Shown: positions 32,085-41,745, counted from the first letter of the stretch. The stretch is DNA of 64,000 bases from Halanaerobium hydrogeniformans (GCF_000166415.1 NC_014654.1:1984001-2048000); one strand, 5' to 3'. Numbers and translations are program-made. Notes: generated by a model not told the origin, from the sequence alone.

Positions 32085-32633
32085 TTAATAACTTCTATAT
32101 TTTGCTCTAACTCCACCAACCATCTTTAATCTTGTTTTTGCAGCAGTAAGATGGGCTTTTCCTATTTCTTTTAAGCTCAATCTAACTGGCACTGCTATAT
32201 TTTTTAAATGCATAGCAATCAAAACATCTCCAATATCAATACCTAAGTCAGCCTCAATTTTTTCTACAGTTACCGGATCTTTAAATTGTTTATATGCAGC
32301 TGTCGCAAAAGCACCTCCGGCATTACGATGAGGAATAACATTGACTTCAGGAAATGAGTATTTTTGCTGGCACTCTCTTTCAATTACTAAAGAACGATTG
32401 ATATGCTCACAGCCTTGAACTGCAAGATAAAAATTCTTTTTCTTTACAATATCTATTACTCGTTTTATTATTTTTTCGCCAAGTTTTAAATCTGTAGCAG
32501 AACCGATTTTTTTACCTTGAATTTCACTTGTGCTACCACCAAGAACCATTATTTGACCAGGCTTTGGCTCAGCGATATTTAGCAATTCTCTGATGGAGTT
32601 TTCTACATCAGTTAAAATCTTCTCTGTTTGCAT
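32085..32633 (-). CDS. UPF0340/YwlG family protein (TIGR01440)
   Basis: A 182-residue protein with the family features MVLGGSTSEIQGKKIG, LAVQGCEHINRSLVIE and VIPHRNAGGAFATAAY, and KMVGGVRAKYRSY at the end. The family is widespread in Firmicutes; its biochemical role is not known to me. Length is normal. It starts the three-gene unit with the SCP2-like and dehydrogenase genes (15-16 bases to the next start). SD AAGGAG is present 8 bases upstream of the ATG. Confidence 0.9.
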   Translation of the reverse strand: MQTEKILTDVENSIRELLNIAEPKPGQIMVLGGSTSEIQGKKIGSATDLKLGEKIIKRVIDIVKKKNFYLAVQGCEHINRSLVIERECQQKYSFPEVNVIPHRNAGGAFATAAYKQFKDPVTVEKIEADLGIDIGDVLIAMHLKNIAVPVRLSLKEIGKAHLTAAKTRLKMVGGVRAKYRSY

Positions 32634-32705
32634 TAAAAATCTCCTTCCTTATCTTGCTAATTATATTCTATATTATTATGATCTATATCGCAAACGTGAA
32701 TTATA

Positions 32706-32728
32706 GAAAAAAGCCGGGTAGACCCGGC
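32706..32728 (-). terminator. Terminator of the second XRE-like gene
   Basis: GCCGGGT (32713-32719) pairs with ACCCGGC (32722-32728) with a short loop; minus-strand tail TTTTTTCTATAA. Confidence 0.85.
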
Positions 32729-32740
32729 ATTTAATAAAAG

Positions 32741-32998
32741 TTAATGTTCTGATTCCCAAAAAAGAATCTGTTCTGGGAGATCAAAATATTCTGATAATTT
32801 TTCCCTAACTTCTGGGTCAGGCAGCTCTCCTTTAAAACACCATTTATGCAGTTCATGAGTTGATACATCCAGTCGTTCTGCCAACAGATTGAGCGGCATT
32901 TTCTCAGCATAAATCAAACCATACAGTATCCGATTCCGGGTTCCAATCATTAGCTTTTCTTTAGATCTAACTGTGGAGTCCATGCCATCTAAACTCAT
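32741..32998 (-). CDS. XRE-like helix-turn-helix protein, paralogue of the gene at 15.9 kb
   Basis: An 85-residue protein with NRILYGLIYAEKMPLNLLAERLDVSTHELHKWCFKGELPDPEVREKLSEYFDLPEQILFWESEH (in pieces), nearly co-linear with the protein at 15878-16135. The HTH is LLAERLDVSTHELHKW. I chose ATG 32998 (MSLDGMD) with GGGGGTG upstream; the longer start at 33022 overlaps the ribosome site. The leaders of the two genes are also alike (CCTTCTGGGGGTG). It has its own terminator. Target unknown; a self-regulating pair is possible. Confidence 0.75.
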   Translation of the reverse strand: MSLDGMDSTVRSKEKLMIGTRNRILYGLIYAEKMPLNLLAERLDVSTHELHKWCFKGELPDPEVREKLSEYFDLPEQILFWESEH

Positions 32999-33094
32999 AA
33001 TAACACCCCCAGAAGGGAACACCCCTCATTTATTGTGTCTTAATTATATCACAAAAATTTAAATAAACAAAGCAGGAGGATCTGTTATTTTTGT

Positions 33095-34048
33095 CTAAAA
33101 ATCATTTAATGTCTTACCATTTAAATAATTAAATTTTTTACCCTGATAAGTATTTCTTTTATTCATCTTTTTAATTATTAGATCATGAATTTCCCACCAT
33201 GGTTTATCCCAATTTAAAAATATTGTGCCTTCTTCAGGAGCTCTACCTATCAATCGTTGTACAGCAATATCAGGAGATAAATTCTCTAAAAATAAAATAA
33301 CTCTCTCAATATATTCTTCTAATGAACATAATTCTATTTCCACATTATGATATTTTTCCCCCATAACTGAGTTCTCTCTGATATATAAAGCATGTAATTT
33401 TACATGATCTAATTTTAAAGCAGATATAATTCTTGCCCCTTCTTTTACATCAAGTCGAGAATCACCGGGCAGGTTTAATATCAAATGGGCTCCCACTTCT
33501 GCCTGATATTTTTTTGCAGTTATAACTGCATCAATAAATTCGGCTAATCCATGTTTTCTATTTACTTTCTCTAATGTCTTATAGTTTACAGTTTGCAGCC
33601 CAAACTCAAAAGCTAATTTAATCTCAGGTGAAATTTCATTTAAAGTTTTTTTTAAAACTCTAATATATTTTTCGCTAATAGAATCTGGTCTGGTTGAAAA
33701 ATAAACAGCAGCAATAGCTTCAACTTCACAGGCTTCCTTTAAATATTTAATGAGCTGATCTAAAGGAAGATATGTGTTTGAGAAATTTTGAAAATAAGCT
33801 ATAAAATTATCAACCCCATAACGTTCTCCAATATATTTTTTATTTTCTAAAAGTTGATTTTTAACAGACATACTTTCCGGCAGCATTTCAAAGTCTGCTC
33901 CTTCTTCGCCACAAAAAAAACAACCCTTTGTTCCTAAGTTTCCATCTCTATTAGGACAGGTTGTTGGTAGATTAACCGGGAGCTTATAAGTTTTTTCTCC
34001 ATACTTATCTTTTAAAAACTTAGAATATTTATAATAGGGTTGTTCCAT
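33095..34048 (-). CDS. Radical SAM protein, TIGR01212/YhcC family
   Basis: A 317-residue radical SAM enzyme. The cluster cysteines lie in TTCPNRDGNLGTKGCFFCGEEG (in pieces), spaced C-x10-C-x2-C, a variant typical of this family. The glycine motif LAFEFGLQTVNYKTLEKVNRKHG and HLILNLPGDSR follow. The C-terminal part has GRAPEEGTIFLNWDKPWWEI. Family members are proposed tRNA-modification enzymes; the exact reaction is unknown to me. It is 16 bases downstream of the PHP-protein gene, probably one transcript. Confidence 0.88.
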   Translation of the reverse strand: MEQPYYKYSKFLKDKYGEKTYKLPVNLPTTCPNRDGNLGTKGCFFCGEEGADFEMLPESMSVKNQLLENKKYIGERYGVDNFIAYFQNFSNTYLPLDQLIKYLKEACEVEAIAAVYFSTRPDSISEKYIRVLKKTLNEISPEIKLAFEFGLQTVNYKTLEKVNRKHGLAEFIDAVITAKKYQAEVGAHLILNLPGDSRLDVKEGARIISALKLDHVKLHALYIRENSVMGEKYHNVEIELCSLEEYIERVILFLENLSPDIAVQRLIGRAPEEGTIFLNWDKPWWEIHDLIIKKMNKRNTYQGKKFNYLNGKTLNDF

Positions 34049-34064
34049 AAATTACACCTCATAA

Positions 34065-34817
34065 CTAAATAGTTTTTTTCAGCTCTTTTAGCCGTTGTTC
34101 TCTTAAGCGAAGATAATTTAAAACACTGTCCTGAGAACGATTTATAATTAGATTCCTATCATAGTGTTTACTATTAAAGATAAATTCTAGATTTGAATAA
34201 TCTCCAATATCTTTATGAAAATGAGCATCACTATTAATCGCGAGTTGGAAACCATATTTTTTAGCAAGTTTAAGCAACTTTATTGATTCTGATTTTATAC
34301 CTCTAAAAGAATCTTTTTTGGTACTATAGGAACTGGCATTTAGCTCTAAAATAACATTGTTTTTCGCTGCTGCTTTAGCCACTATATCTAAATCAACTGG
34401 ATACTCCTTTTGCACAGGATGAGTAATCATATCAAGATAAGGATTTTCCATAGCTTTAATTGTAGCTTCAGTATAATCTTGCTTGTTTTTTAGAGTATGG
34501 CCTGTTTGACGGTGGATACCTGCACTAACAAAATCAAGGGTTTTTAGCATATCATTTTCTAGATCCAGTCTGCCTTCATCTAGTATATTTGCCTCAACAC
34601 CTTTTAAAATAGTAACCCCGTATAATTTATTAGGAATGACATTAATATTGCCAAAATGATATAAATGAGGGCCTCCTGGCATTTTTGGCCCATGATCAGT
34701 TATCGCAATCAATTTTATATCATTTATAAAAGCTCCTTTGGCCATTTCATCTACTGTAGAATAAGCATGACCACTAGCTACAGTATGAGTGTGTAAATCA
34801 CTTTGTATTTCTAACAT
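34065..34817 (-). CDS. PHP-domain phosphatase (YcdX-like)
   Basis: A 250-residue PHP protein. Metal-binding motifs are SDLHTHTVASGHAYST (residues about 6-21), ITDHGPKMPGGPH, KGVEANI, GIHRQTG, DMITHPV and AINSDAHFHKDIG. These are the nine ligands of the trinuclear site in YcdX-type phosphatases. No polymerase or histidinol-phosphatase context is present, so the substrate is unknown. It is the first gene of the pair with the radical SAM protein; SD GGGAAG precedes the ATG. Confidence 0.88.
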   Translation of the reverse strand: MLEIQSDLHTHTVASGHAYSTVDEMAKGAFINDIKLIAITDHGPKMPGGPHLYHFGNINVIPNKLYGVTILKGVEANILDEGRLDLENDMLKTLDFVSAGIHRQTGHTLKNKQDYTEATIKAMENPYLDMITHPVQKEYPVDLDIVAKAAAKNNVILELNASSYSTKKDSFRGIKSESIKLLKLAKKYGFQLAINSDAHFHKDIGDYSNLEFIFNSKHYDRNLIINRSQDSVLNYLRLREQRLKELKKTI

Positions 34818-34967
34818 ATTAGCACTTCCCTTCTTTATTATTTACTTATAATCTTATAGAAGTTATGTTAATGATATATTGAATTATCATTAATTATCTG
34901 TAAACATTTTAACAATACTTTGCGCTAAAAGCAAGTATTTATTCAAAACATATTCTTAGATTTAAAT

Positions 34968-35003
34968 AATCAAGCTGCGGCAATATAACCGCAGCTTGAT
35001 TAT
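34968..35003 (-). terminator. Terminator of the pyk operon
   Basis: AATCAAGCTGCGG (34968-34980) pairs perfectly with CCGCAGCTTGATT (34991-35003), 28 bases past the pyk stop; tail ATTATTTAAAT on the minus strand. Confidence 0.75.
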
Positions 35004-35030
35004 TAATTATGAAAAAAATTATTTTTGATA

Positions 35031-36785
35031 TTATTTTAAGTGAGCCTGTCCTCTGTAGACCAAACCTCTTACACCATCAACTGTAATGATTTCTCCATCT
35101 TCAAATAAATCTGAGAGGTCCCCAGTATTAACTACAGCAGGAATACCAATATTTAAACCGACTATAGCTGGGTGAGAGGTTAAACCACCACTATAAGTAA
35201 CAACTGCAGAAGCTTTCTTTAAAGCAGGAATATAATCTCTATCTGTAATCCGGGTGATAAGTATATCTCCCTCTTCAACTTTCTCCATTGCTTCCTCTGC
35301 TGAACTTACAACTCTAGCTTTACCAACAACAATACCTTTACCAATACCCTGGCCTTCTGCAACTGGTTTACCAACAACATCAATTTTGATTAGGTTAGTA
35401 GTGCCAGAAATACCAACAGGTGTACCAGCAGTAATTGTTACCAAATCACCTTCTTCAATCAATCCATGCTCAAGAGCAGAATCAATTGAATTCTCCATCA
35501 TTTCATCTGTATTACTACTTCTAGCAGCAAGTAAAGGATAAATACCCCAGCTTAACACCAGCTGATGTAATACCCTTTTGCTTGGAGTTACAGCGATAAT
35601 AGGAGTTTGAGGTCTATATTTAGAAACCGTTCTTGCGGTTAAACCTGAACCGGTAGAAGTAATTATGGCATCTGCTCCCAGTTCTTCCGAGGTTTCACAG
35701 GTAGCTAAACTTATAGCACCAGTTACTGAGTTAGCTTTAAACTTATAATCCTTAACAAATTTTTCTTTATAACTTTGTGATTCCTCAACTTCTATAGCAA
35801 TTTGAGCCATTGTTTTTACAGATTGAACTGGATATTTCCCGGCTGCTGATTCTCCGGAGAGCATAGTTGCATCTGTTCCATCAAAAATAGCATTTGCAAC
35901 ATCAGAAGCTTCTGCTCTTGTTGGTCTAGGATTTCTAATCATAGAATCAAGCATTTGAGTTGCTGTAATAACAGGTTTAGAAGCTTCATTACATTTGCGA
36001 ATCATCATTTTTTGGACAATCGGAACCTTTTCTGCAGGAATTTCTACTCCTAAATCTCCTCTAGCTACCATAATTCCATCTGCAACCTTTAAAATATCAT
36101 CAAGATTTTCTACACCTTCCTGGTTCTCTATTTTAGCGATAATAAAAATATCTTCATTTCCACTTTCTTCTAAAAGCTTTCTGATTTCTATAACATCATC
36201 TGCTTTTCTAACAAAAGATGCAGCGATAAAGTGAACTCCTTCTTTAACTCCGAAGCGAATATCTGAAATATCTTTTTCAGTTAAAGATGGTAAATTTACA
36301 CTAACTCCAGGTAGATTAACCCCTTTTCTTGAACCAACTTCACCACCATTTAATACTTTAGTAACTAGATCATCACCGTCTATCTCCATAACTTCTAATT
36401 CTATTAAACCATCATCAATTAAAATTTTATCCCCAATATTCATATCTTTAGCAAGTTCTTTATAAGATACGGAAATCTTTTCGGAATTACCAATTATATC
36501 TTCACCAGAAATAATTAGTTGATTACCTTCTTCTAAAGTGATTTTATCCCCATCCATATCACCAGTTCTTATTTCTGGGCCTTTAGTATCAAGCATAATT
36601 CCAATCGGGTTACCTGTTTCTTTTTCTACTTCCCTAACTAAATCAAATCTCTCTTTATGTTCTGCGTGATTACCATGAGAAAAATTGAATCGGGCCACAT
36701 TCATTCCGGCCTCTACTACCTTCTTAATAGTTTCTTTATCATTTGTTGCAGGTCCTAATGTACAAACAATCTTTGTTTTTCGCAT
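35031..36785 (-). CDS. pyk: Pyruvate kinase with extra C-terminal PEP-utilizer domain
   Basis: A 584-residue pyruvate kinase. Landmarks are TLGPATNDKETI, NFSHGNHAEHKERF, LDTKGPEIRTG, IIAKIENQEGVENLDDIL, MVARGDLGVEIP and ITATQMLDSMIRNPRPTRAEASDVANAI (in pieces). From about 480 to the end is an extra domain like the PEP-synthase His domain (GKGIVVGKARVVSS, SGGLTSHPAIVGLNIGIPAVVNTG), as in Bacillus-type enzymes; its TSH motif is present. It makes ATP and pyruvate from PEP in glycolysis. It follows pfkA by 23 bases. Confidence 0.97.
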   Translation of the reverse strand: MRKTKIVCTLGPATNDKETIKKVVEAGMNVARFNFSHGNHAEHKERFDLVREVEKETGNPIGIMLDTKGPEIRTGDMDGDKITLEEGNQLIISGEDIIGNSEKISVSYKELAKDMNIGDKILIDDGLIELEVMEIDGDDLVTKVLNGGEVGSRKGVNLPGVSVNLPSLTEKDISDIRFGVKEGVHFIAASFVRKADDVIEIRKLLEESGNEDIFIIAKIENQEGVENLDDILKVADGIMVARGDLGVEIPAEKVPIVQKMMIRKCNEASKPVITATQMLDSMIRNPRPTRAEASDVANAIFDGTDATMLSGESAAGKYPVQSVKTMAQIAIEVEESQSYKEKFVKDYKFKANSVTGAISLATCETSEELGADAIITSTGSGLTARTVSKYRPQTPIIAVTPSKRVLHQLVLSWGIYPLLAARSSNTDEMMENSIDSALEHGLIEEGDLVTITAGTPVGISGTTNLIKIDVVGKPVAEGQGIGKGIVVGKARVVSSAEEAMEKVEEGDILITRITDRDYIPALKKASAVVTYSGGLTSHPAIVGLNIGIPAVVNTGDLSDLFEDGEIITVDGVRGLVYRGQAHLK

Positions 36786-36808
36786 GTTTACCTCCCAATA
36801 TAATTTGT

Positions 36809-37807
36809 TTACATGGATAATATACTAGATAAATTATATATATCCATATCTATTTGCTGTTTTTCCACAATAGCATCAGCAATTTTACAACTGCCAATGG
36901 AATTATCTTTATAATTTATCATAATATCTCTATGACCTTCAATTAACAGATCAACTGCTTTTGCTCCCATCCGACTGGCAATGATTCTATCAATTGCAGT
37001 TGGGCTACCACCTCTTTGCAGATGGCCTAATATAGTAACTCTTGTTTCCATGCCAGTTTTTTCTCTAATTAAATCTCCCATTGCAAGACCAGGGCTACCA
37101 TTATAACCGGTCAGATCAACAAAAGGTGCTTTTACACCTTCCGCTATTAAAATAAGGCTGTGCAATTTACCTTTATTAAATCCCTGTACTATTCTATTTG
37201 TTACCTCCTGAGGAGTGAAGTCAATTTCTGGTACTAAAATAAATTCTGCTCCTCCAGCTAAACCTGTCATTAAAGCTAAATATCCTGAATCTCTTCCCAT
37301 ACATTCAATCACAAATGTTCTTTCATGAGAAGTAGCAGTATCTCTTATCTTATTTATAGCATCAAGTATTGTATTCATTGCTGTATCTACACCAATTGTA
37401 TAATCAGTACATGATAAGTCATTATCTATAGTTGCAGGAATACCCACAGCACTAATCTCACTTTCTTGATTAATTTTTTGTACTCCGTGTAAAGAACCAT
37501 CTCCACCAATTACTACAAGAGCATCAATTCCTTCTTCTCTCATATTTTGATAGGCTTTTTCTCTTCCTTCTCTTGTTCTAAATTCTTCACAGCGAGCAGA
37601 AAAAAGAACAGTTCCTCCTTTCTGAATTATATCTGCAACTGAACTTCTCTTCATATCAAAAAAATCTTTTTCTATTAAACCTTTAAATCCATATCTGACC
37701 CCTACTACTTCGATGTTATAAAAAATAGCTGTTCTAGCAACTGCTCTAATAGCAGGGTTCATTCCTGGAGCATCTCCACCACTTGTTAATATTGCTATTT
37801 TATTCAT
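36809..37807 (-). CDS. pfkA: ATP-dependent 6-phosphofructokinase
   Basis: A 332-residue PFK of normal length with ILTSGGDAPGMNPAIRAVAR at the start, GGDGSLHGVQ (the Gly typical of ATP use rather than PPi), IPATIDNDLSCTDYTIGVDTA, the catalytic Asp in TIDND, MGRDSGYLAL, and LGHLQRGGSPTAIDRI. It phosphorylates fructose 6-phosphate. Pfk and pyk together with dnaE form the common Firmicute block dnaE-pfkA-pyk. The start ATG has GGAGGAAT upstream on the minus strand. Confidence 0.96.
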   Translation of the reverse strand: MNKIAILTSGGDAPGMNPAIRAVARTAIFYNIEVVGVRYGFKGLIEKDFFDMKRSSVADIIQKGGTVLFSARCEEFRTREGREKAYQNMREEGIDALVVIGGDGSLHGVQKINQESEISAVGIPATIDNDLSCTDYTIGVDTAMNTILDAINKIRDTATSHERTFVIECMGRDSGYLALMTGLAGGAEFILVPEIDFTPQEVTNRIVQGFNKGKLHSLILIAEGVKAPFVDLTGYNGSPGLAMGDLIREKTGMETRVTILGHLQRGGSPTAIDRIIASRMGAKAVDLLIEGHRDIMINYKDNSIGSCKIADAIVEKQQIDMDIYNLSSILSM

Positions 37808-37825
37808 CTATACTATTCCTCCATT

Positions 37826-38002
37826 TTAAAAATTTTCATGCAAACATGTGTAGGCTTCCTCAGCCTCACTAGCAGGTACCTTGATTTGATAATTGTTTGA
37901 CCCAATATCATCTATTTCTATCATGAATCCTTCTCTTTCCATTATAAATAATATTTCTTCTGCTTCTTCTTTTGAAGAAGCTATATATAATACCTGCCAC
38001 AT
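37826..38002 (-). CDS. Small conserved protein, DUF2007-like, unknown
   Basis: A 58-residue protein, MWQVLYIASSKEEAEEILFIMEREGFMIEIDDI in its first half (in pieces), with the beta-alpha-beta look of small ferredoxin-like folds; the pattern resembles DUF2007-type proteins. I chose ATG 38002 with GAAAGGAG 8 bases upstream over the ATG at 38032, which has no site. It lies between mtrB and pfkA. Function unknown. Confidence 0.6.
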   Translation of the reverse strand: MWQVLYIASSKEEAEEILFIMEREGFMIEIDDIGSNNYQIKVPASEAEEAYTCLHENF

Positions 38003-38032
38003 TTTAAAGCTCCTTTCAATAAAAACTCTCAA

Positions 38033-38263
38033 TTAATTACTTTGTGAACTATCAGCTTCAATTTTGCCATGTTTACTTAATAATTCGGCTTTTCCTCTAA
38101 TTTTCATAGCTGAAACATTTTCTGTGAATTGAGCAGCAAGAATCTCTCCTTTATCCAACTTTTCTGTATGATTAAATCTAGTATCTTTCCCTCGGGTTAG
38201 CCCTATTATTGTCACCCCATCTTCTAAAGCTTTAATTATAATAAAATCAGCATTGACATCCAT
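38033..38263 (-). CDS. mtrB: trp RNA-binding attenuation protein (TRAP)
   Basis: A 76-residue protein that follows B. subtilis TRAP along its whole length: DFIIIKALEDGVTIIGLTRG, HTEKLDKGEILAAQFTE and SAMKIRGKAEL. The RNA-contact residues corresponding to Lys37, Lys56 and Arg58 are Lys35, Lys54 and Arg56; the tryptophan-site threonines Thr25 and Thr30 correspond to Thr23 and Thr28. TRAP forms an 11-mer ring which, loaded with Trp, wraps GAG/UAG repeats in trp leaders. It is placed between dnaE and pfkA, not next to folE as in Bacillus. No anti-TRAP gene and no trp gene are in the window. Confidence 0.93.
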   Translation of the reverse strand: MDVNADFIIIKALEDGVTIIGLTRGKDTRFNHTEKLDKGEILAAQFTENVSAMKIRGKAELLSKHGKIEADSSQSN

Positions 38264-38385
38264 GGTTATTCCTCCTTTATTCTAATTAATAATATAATAA
38301 GAAAAAAAGCATTGTCAAGAAAATTTACAATTTTTACTTGTATATTTTAATATGTTGAGATTTTTTTCTCAAATAATTTTTATCT

Positions 38386-41300
38386 TTAATCAATAAATTC
38401 AAAAGATGATGCCCCGATTGCCTTGCCCAGTTCTTTAATTGTTCTTCTATTCTTAGTTAAGTTAAAAGATGAATCGGTAATAACCATCTTATTATCTTTT
38501 TTCAACAGAACAATTACATCACCTTCTTTTTTAGACAAATATTTTTTTAAGCCAATTATTTTTTGTTTTTTCAATTTAGAAATATCAATAATCAAATAAT
38601 TATTGTCTAAAGATAAAATCTTTTCTGCTATTAGTTGATTGTCGTTTTTGCGTGCCAGGACACCAATGGCATTTTGATCTGAAAGCACAAAGTTAATGCT
38701 TTTAAATAAATCAGCGAAAACTATGATCTCTATTTTATCATTCTGATCACTGATTGTTAAGAAAGCCATCTTATTATTTCTTTTAGTAATATGTTCTTTA
38801 TAAGAAATTATATTGCCAGCGGTAAAAACTTTTTCTCCATCAGATGCCTTTATCGCTTGAGAAATATTAGCAATATTCAATTTAGTAATTTTATGCTGAT
38901 AATTGTCTAGGGGATGAGCTGACAAATAAATACCTAAATATTCTTTTTCCTGTTTTAATATTGTTTCAGTTTCCAGCTCTTTTATATCCTCATATTTAAG
39001 ATCTTCCTCGATAAATTTATTTTCTTCTCCAAAAAGTTCAGCGAAGGATCTCTGGCCCTGTGCCCTCTGTCTGGAAAGATTATTATATTTTTGATATAAT
39101 TCCTCATAATTTATTAAAAGAGCAGCTCTACTTTCTACAATATCATCAAAAGCTCCTGCTTTAATAAAAGCCTCAAAACTTTGAATATTTAACGCACTCA
39201 TATCTATTCTTTTTAAAAAATCTACAACTGATTTGAACTCTTTTTCTTTACGAGCATTTTCAAGAGCATAAATAGTATTAGAACCAACATTTTTTATAGC
39301 TTTAAGTCCATAACGAATCTTATTATCTCCTTCTGCTTTAAAATCATGATAGCTTTTATTTATATCAGGTGCTAAAATTTCTAAATCAATTTCTCTTGCT
39401 GCTTTAATATAATCTGCAATTTTATCCTGATTACCCATTACCGATGAAAATAAAGCTGCCATAAATTCAGCCGGATAATAATATTTTAAATAAGCAGTTT
39501 GATATGCCAAAAATGCGTAAGCAGTAGAATGTGATTTATTAAATCCATAACCAGCAAAATATTCCATTTGATCAAATATTTTTTCTGCTGTTTCTGCTGC
39601 TATTCCATTATTTACAGCACCCTGAACAAATTTCTCTCTTTCTGCTGCTACAATTTCTAATTTCTTTTTCCCCATCCCTCTTCGCAAAAGATCTGCTTCT
39701 CCCATTGAATATCCACCAAGACTACTGGCTATTTCCATTACCTGTTCTTGATAAAGAATCATACCAAAGGTTTCTTCTAAAATTGCTTTTAATTTAGGAT
39801 GAAGATAATCGGCTTCTTTTTCACCATGTCGAATTGCGATAAAATCATCCACAATGTTACTGCCAAGTGGGCCTGGTCTACCTAAAGCTAACATAGCAAT
39901 TAAGTCATTAAAACGTTCAGGTTTAAGTCTTTGATTCAAAGACTTAAACAAATAGGACTCCATTTGGAAAACACCTGCTGTTTTACCGGTACTTAAAAAA
40001 TCATAAACATTTTTATCATCAAAAGGTATAGAATTAATATCAATTTTTTCATTTTTCCTGCTTTCTATTAATTCTAAAGTGTTTTTTATAACTGTTAAAT
40101 TTCTCAGACCCAAAAAATCCATTTTCAATAAGCCCAAAGCTTCTAAATCATCCATTGGCAGCTGAGTTATTATATTCTCATCCTGTTTTTGTAAGGGAAC
40201 AATTTCAGCTAAAGGCTCAGCACCAATTATTACTCCTGCTGCATGGGTAGATATATGCCGGGGAAAACCTTCTACTCCCTTAGCATAATCAATCATTTTT
40301 TTTATCTGTCCATCTTCCTTATATAAATTTCTCAATTTTTTATTATTATTTAATGATTCTTCAATCCCAGAACGAGAGGAGATTAATTTAGCAGCCTTAT
40401 CAACTTTTCCATAAGGAATCCCAAGTGCTCTACCAACATCCCTTACTGCAGCTCTAGCTGCCATAGTACCAAAAGTACCAATTTGTGCTACTCTGTCTCG
40501 ACCATATCTATCCCTTACATATTCTATTATTTGATCTCTATTTTCATCAAAGTCAATATCAATATCAGGCATAGTTACTCTTTCTGGATTTAAAAATCTT
40601 TCAAAAATTAAACCATATTTTAAGGGATTAACCTTGGTTATCTTTAATAAATAAGCTACTAAACTACCGGCAGCTGAGCCCCTGCCAGGGCCAACCATGA
40701 TATCATTATTTTCTGCATATTTCACAAAATCATAAACGATCAAAAAATAGGCTGCATAACCCATTTCAAAAATTATTTTAAGCTCATATTGAAGTCGTTC
40801 AACAGCTTTTTCATCTTCAGCCATTCCTCTTTCTTTAAGCGCTTTTTTGCAGAGCTTTTCCAATAATTCCTCTGGGTTTTTATTGTCTTTAAGATCCGGA
40901 TAATCTGGTAAATAAAAATGATTGAAATCCAATTCTAAATTTACCCTATCTGCAATTTTAACCGTATTTTCATAAGCAGAATCCAAATCAGGAAAAAGCT
41001 TTTTCATCTCTGAAGGAGATTTGTAATAATATTCCTGACCACTAAAACTCATTCTGTTTTCGTCATCAATAGTTGTTCCTGTCTGTAAAGCAAGTAATAT
41101 ATCCTGTAATTCAGAATCTTCACGTTCTAGATAGTGAGAGTCATTACTCACAACCAGGGGAATATTTTCTTCATTGCTAAGCTTAATCAGACCCTGAGCA
41201 GCTTCTTTTTCCTCTTTTAGGTTATGGTCCTGCAGTTCAAGAAAAAAGCTGTCATGACCAAATATAGCCTGATAATCAGAAACTGCTTTTTTAGCCAGAT

Positions 41301-41745
41301 CATAATTGCCATTTAAAATAAGTTGTGGTACTTCTCCCTGTAAACAAGCAGAAAGACAGATTAATCCATCACTGTGTTTAGCCAGGAGTTCTTTATCAAC
41401 TCGTGGCTTATAATAAAATCCTTCCAGCCATGATTTAGTAACCAATTGGATTAAATTATGATAGCCCTCATTGTTCTCAGCTAATAAAACAAGATGGTAG
41501 TTCTTTCTATTTCTATTGCTTAATTTGTTTTCAGCTAAATATAATTCACAACCAATAATAGGTTTAATATTCTCCTTTTTAGCCTGCTGATAAAATTCTA
41601 TCATCCCATATAAAACTCCATGGTCAGTTATGCTAACTGCAGGTAGAGAATATTCTTTGCTTTTTCTGATTAAGTCCTTAATTCTGATAGCACCATCTAA
41701 GAGACTATAAGCTGTATGGTTGTGCAAATGAACAAAATTGGCCAT
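38386..41745 (-). CDS. dnaE: DNA polymerase III alpha subunit (DnaE type)
   Basis: A 1119-residue replicative polymerase subunit. N-terminal PHP domain (FVHLHNHTAYSLLDGAI, SITDHGVLYG), the C-family palm with the catalytic PDIDIDFDENRD near residue 400, GPGRGSAAGSLVAYLL before it, FQMESYLFKSL, then tandem helix-hairpin-helix and an OB fold towards the end. No PolC-type exonuclease is inserted. Start ATG 41745 has GGGAG 10 bases upstream; ATG 41754 is too close. It heads the mtrB-DUF2007-pfkA-pyk block. In Firmicutes with PolC, DnaE primes lagging synthesis; whether PolC exists here is not visible. Confidence 0.95.
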   Translation of the reverse strand: MANFVHLHNHTAYSLLDGAIRIKDLIRKSKEYSLPAVSITDHGVLYGMIEFYQQAKKENIKPIIGCELYLAENKLSNRNRKNYHLVLLAENNEGYHNLIQLVTKSWLEGFYYKPRVDKELLAKHSDGLICLSACLQGEVPQLILNGNYDLAKKAVSDYQAIFGHDSFFLELQDHNLKEEKEAAQGLIKLSNEENIPLVVSNDSHYLEREDSELQDILLALQTGTTIDDENRMSFSGQEYYYKSPSEMKKLFPDLDSAYENTVKIADRVNLELDFNHFYLPDYPDLKDNKNPEELLEKLCKKALKERGMAEDEKAVERLQYELKIIFEMGYAAYFLIVYDFVKYAENNDIMVGPGRGSAAGSLVAYLLKITKVNPLKYGLIFERFLNPERVTMPDIDIDFDENRDQIIEYVRDRYGRDRVAQIGTFGTMAARAAVRDVGRALGIPYGKVDKAAKLISSRSGIEESLNNNKKLRNLYKEDGQIKKMIDYAKGVEGFPRHISTHAAGVIIGAEPLAEIVPLQKQDENIITQLPMDDLEALGLLKMDFLGLRNLTVIKNTLELIESRKNEKIDINSIPFDDKNVYDFLSTGKTAGVFQMESYLFKSLNQRLKPERFNDLIAMLALGRPGPLGSNIVDDFIAIRHGEKEADYLHPKLKAILEETFGMILYQEQVMEIASSLGGYSMGEADLLRRGMGKKKLEIVAAEREKFVQGAVNNGIAAETAEKIFDQMEYFAGYGFNKSHSTAYAFLAYQTAYLKYYYPAEFMAALFSSVMGNQDKIADYIKAAREIDLEILAPDINKSYHDFKAEGDNKIRYGLKAIKNVGSNTIYALENARKEKEFKSVVDFLKRIDMSALNIQSFEAFIKAGAFDDIVESRAALLINYEELYQKYNNLSRQRAQGQRSFAELFGEENKFIEEDLKYEDIKELETETILKQEKEYLGIYLSAHPLDNYQHKITKLNIANISQAIKASDGEKVFTAGNIISYKEHITKRNNKMAFLTISDQNDKIEIIVFADLFKSINFVLSDQNAIGVLARKNDNQLIAEKILSLDNNYLIIDISKLKKQKIIGLKKYLSKKEGDVIVLLKKDNKMVITDSSFNLTKNRRTIKELGKAIGASSFEFID

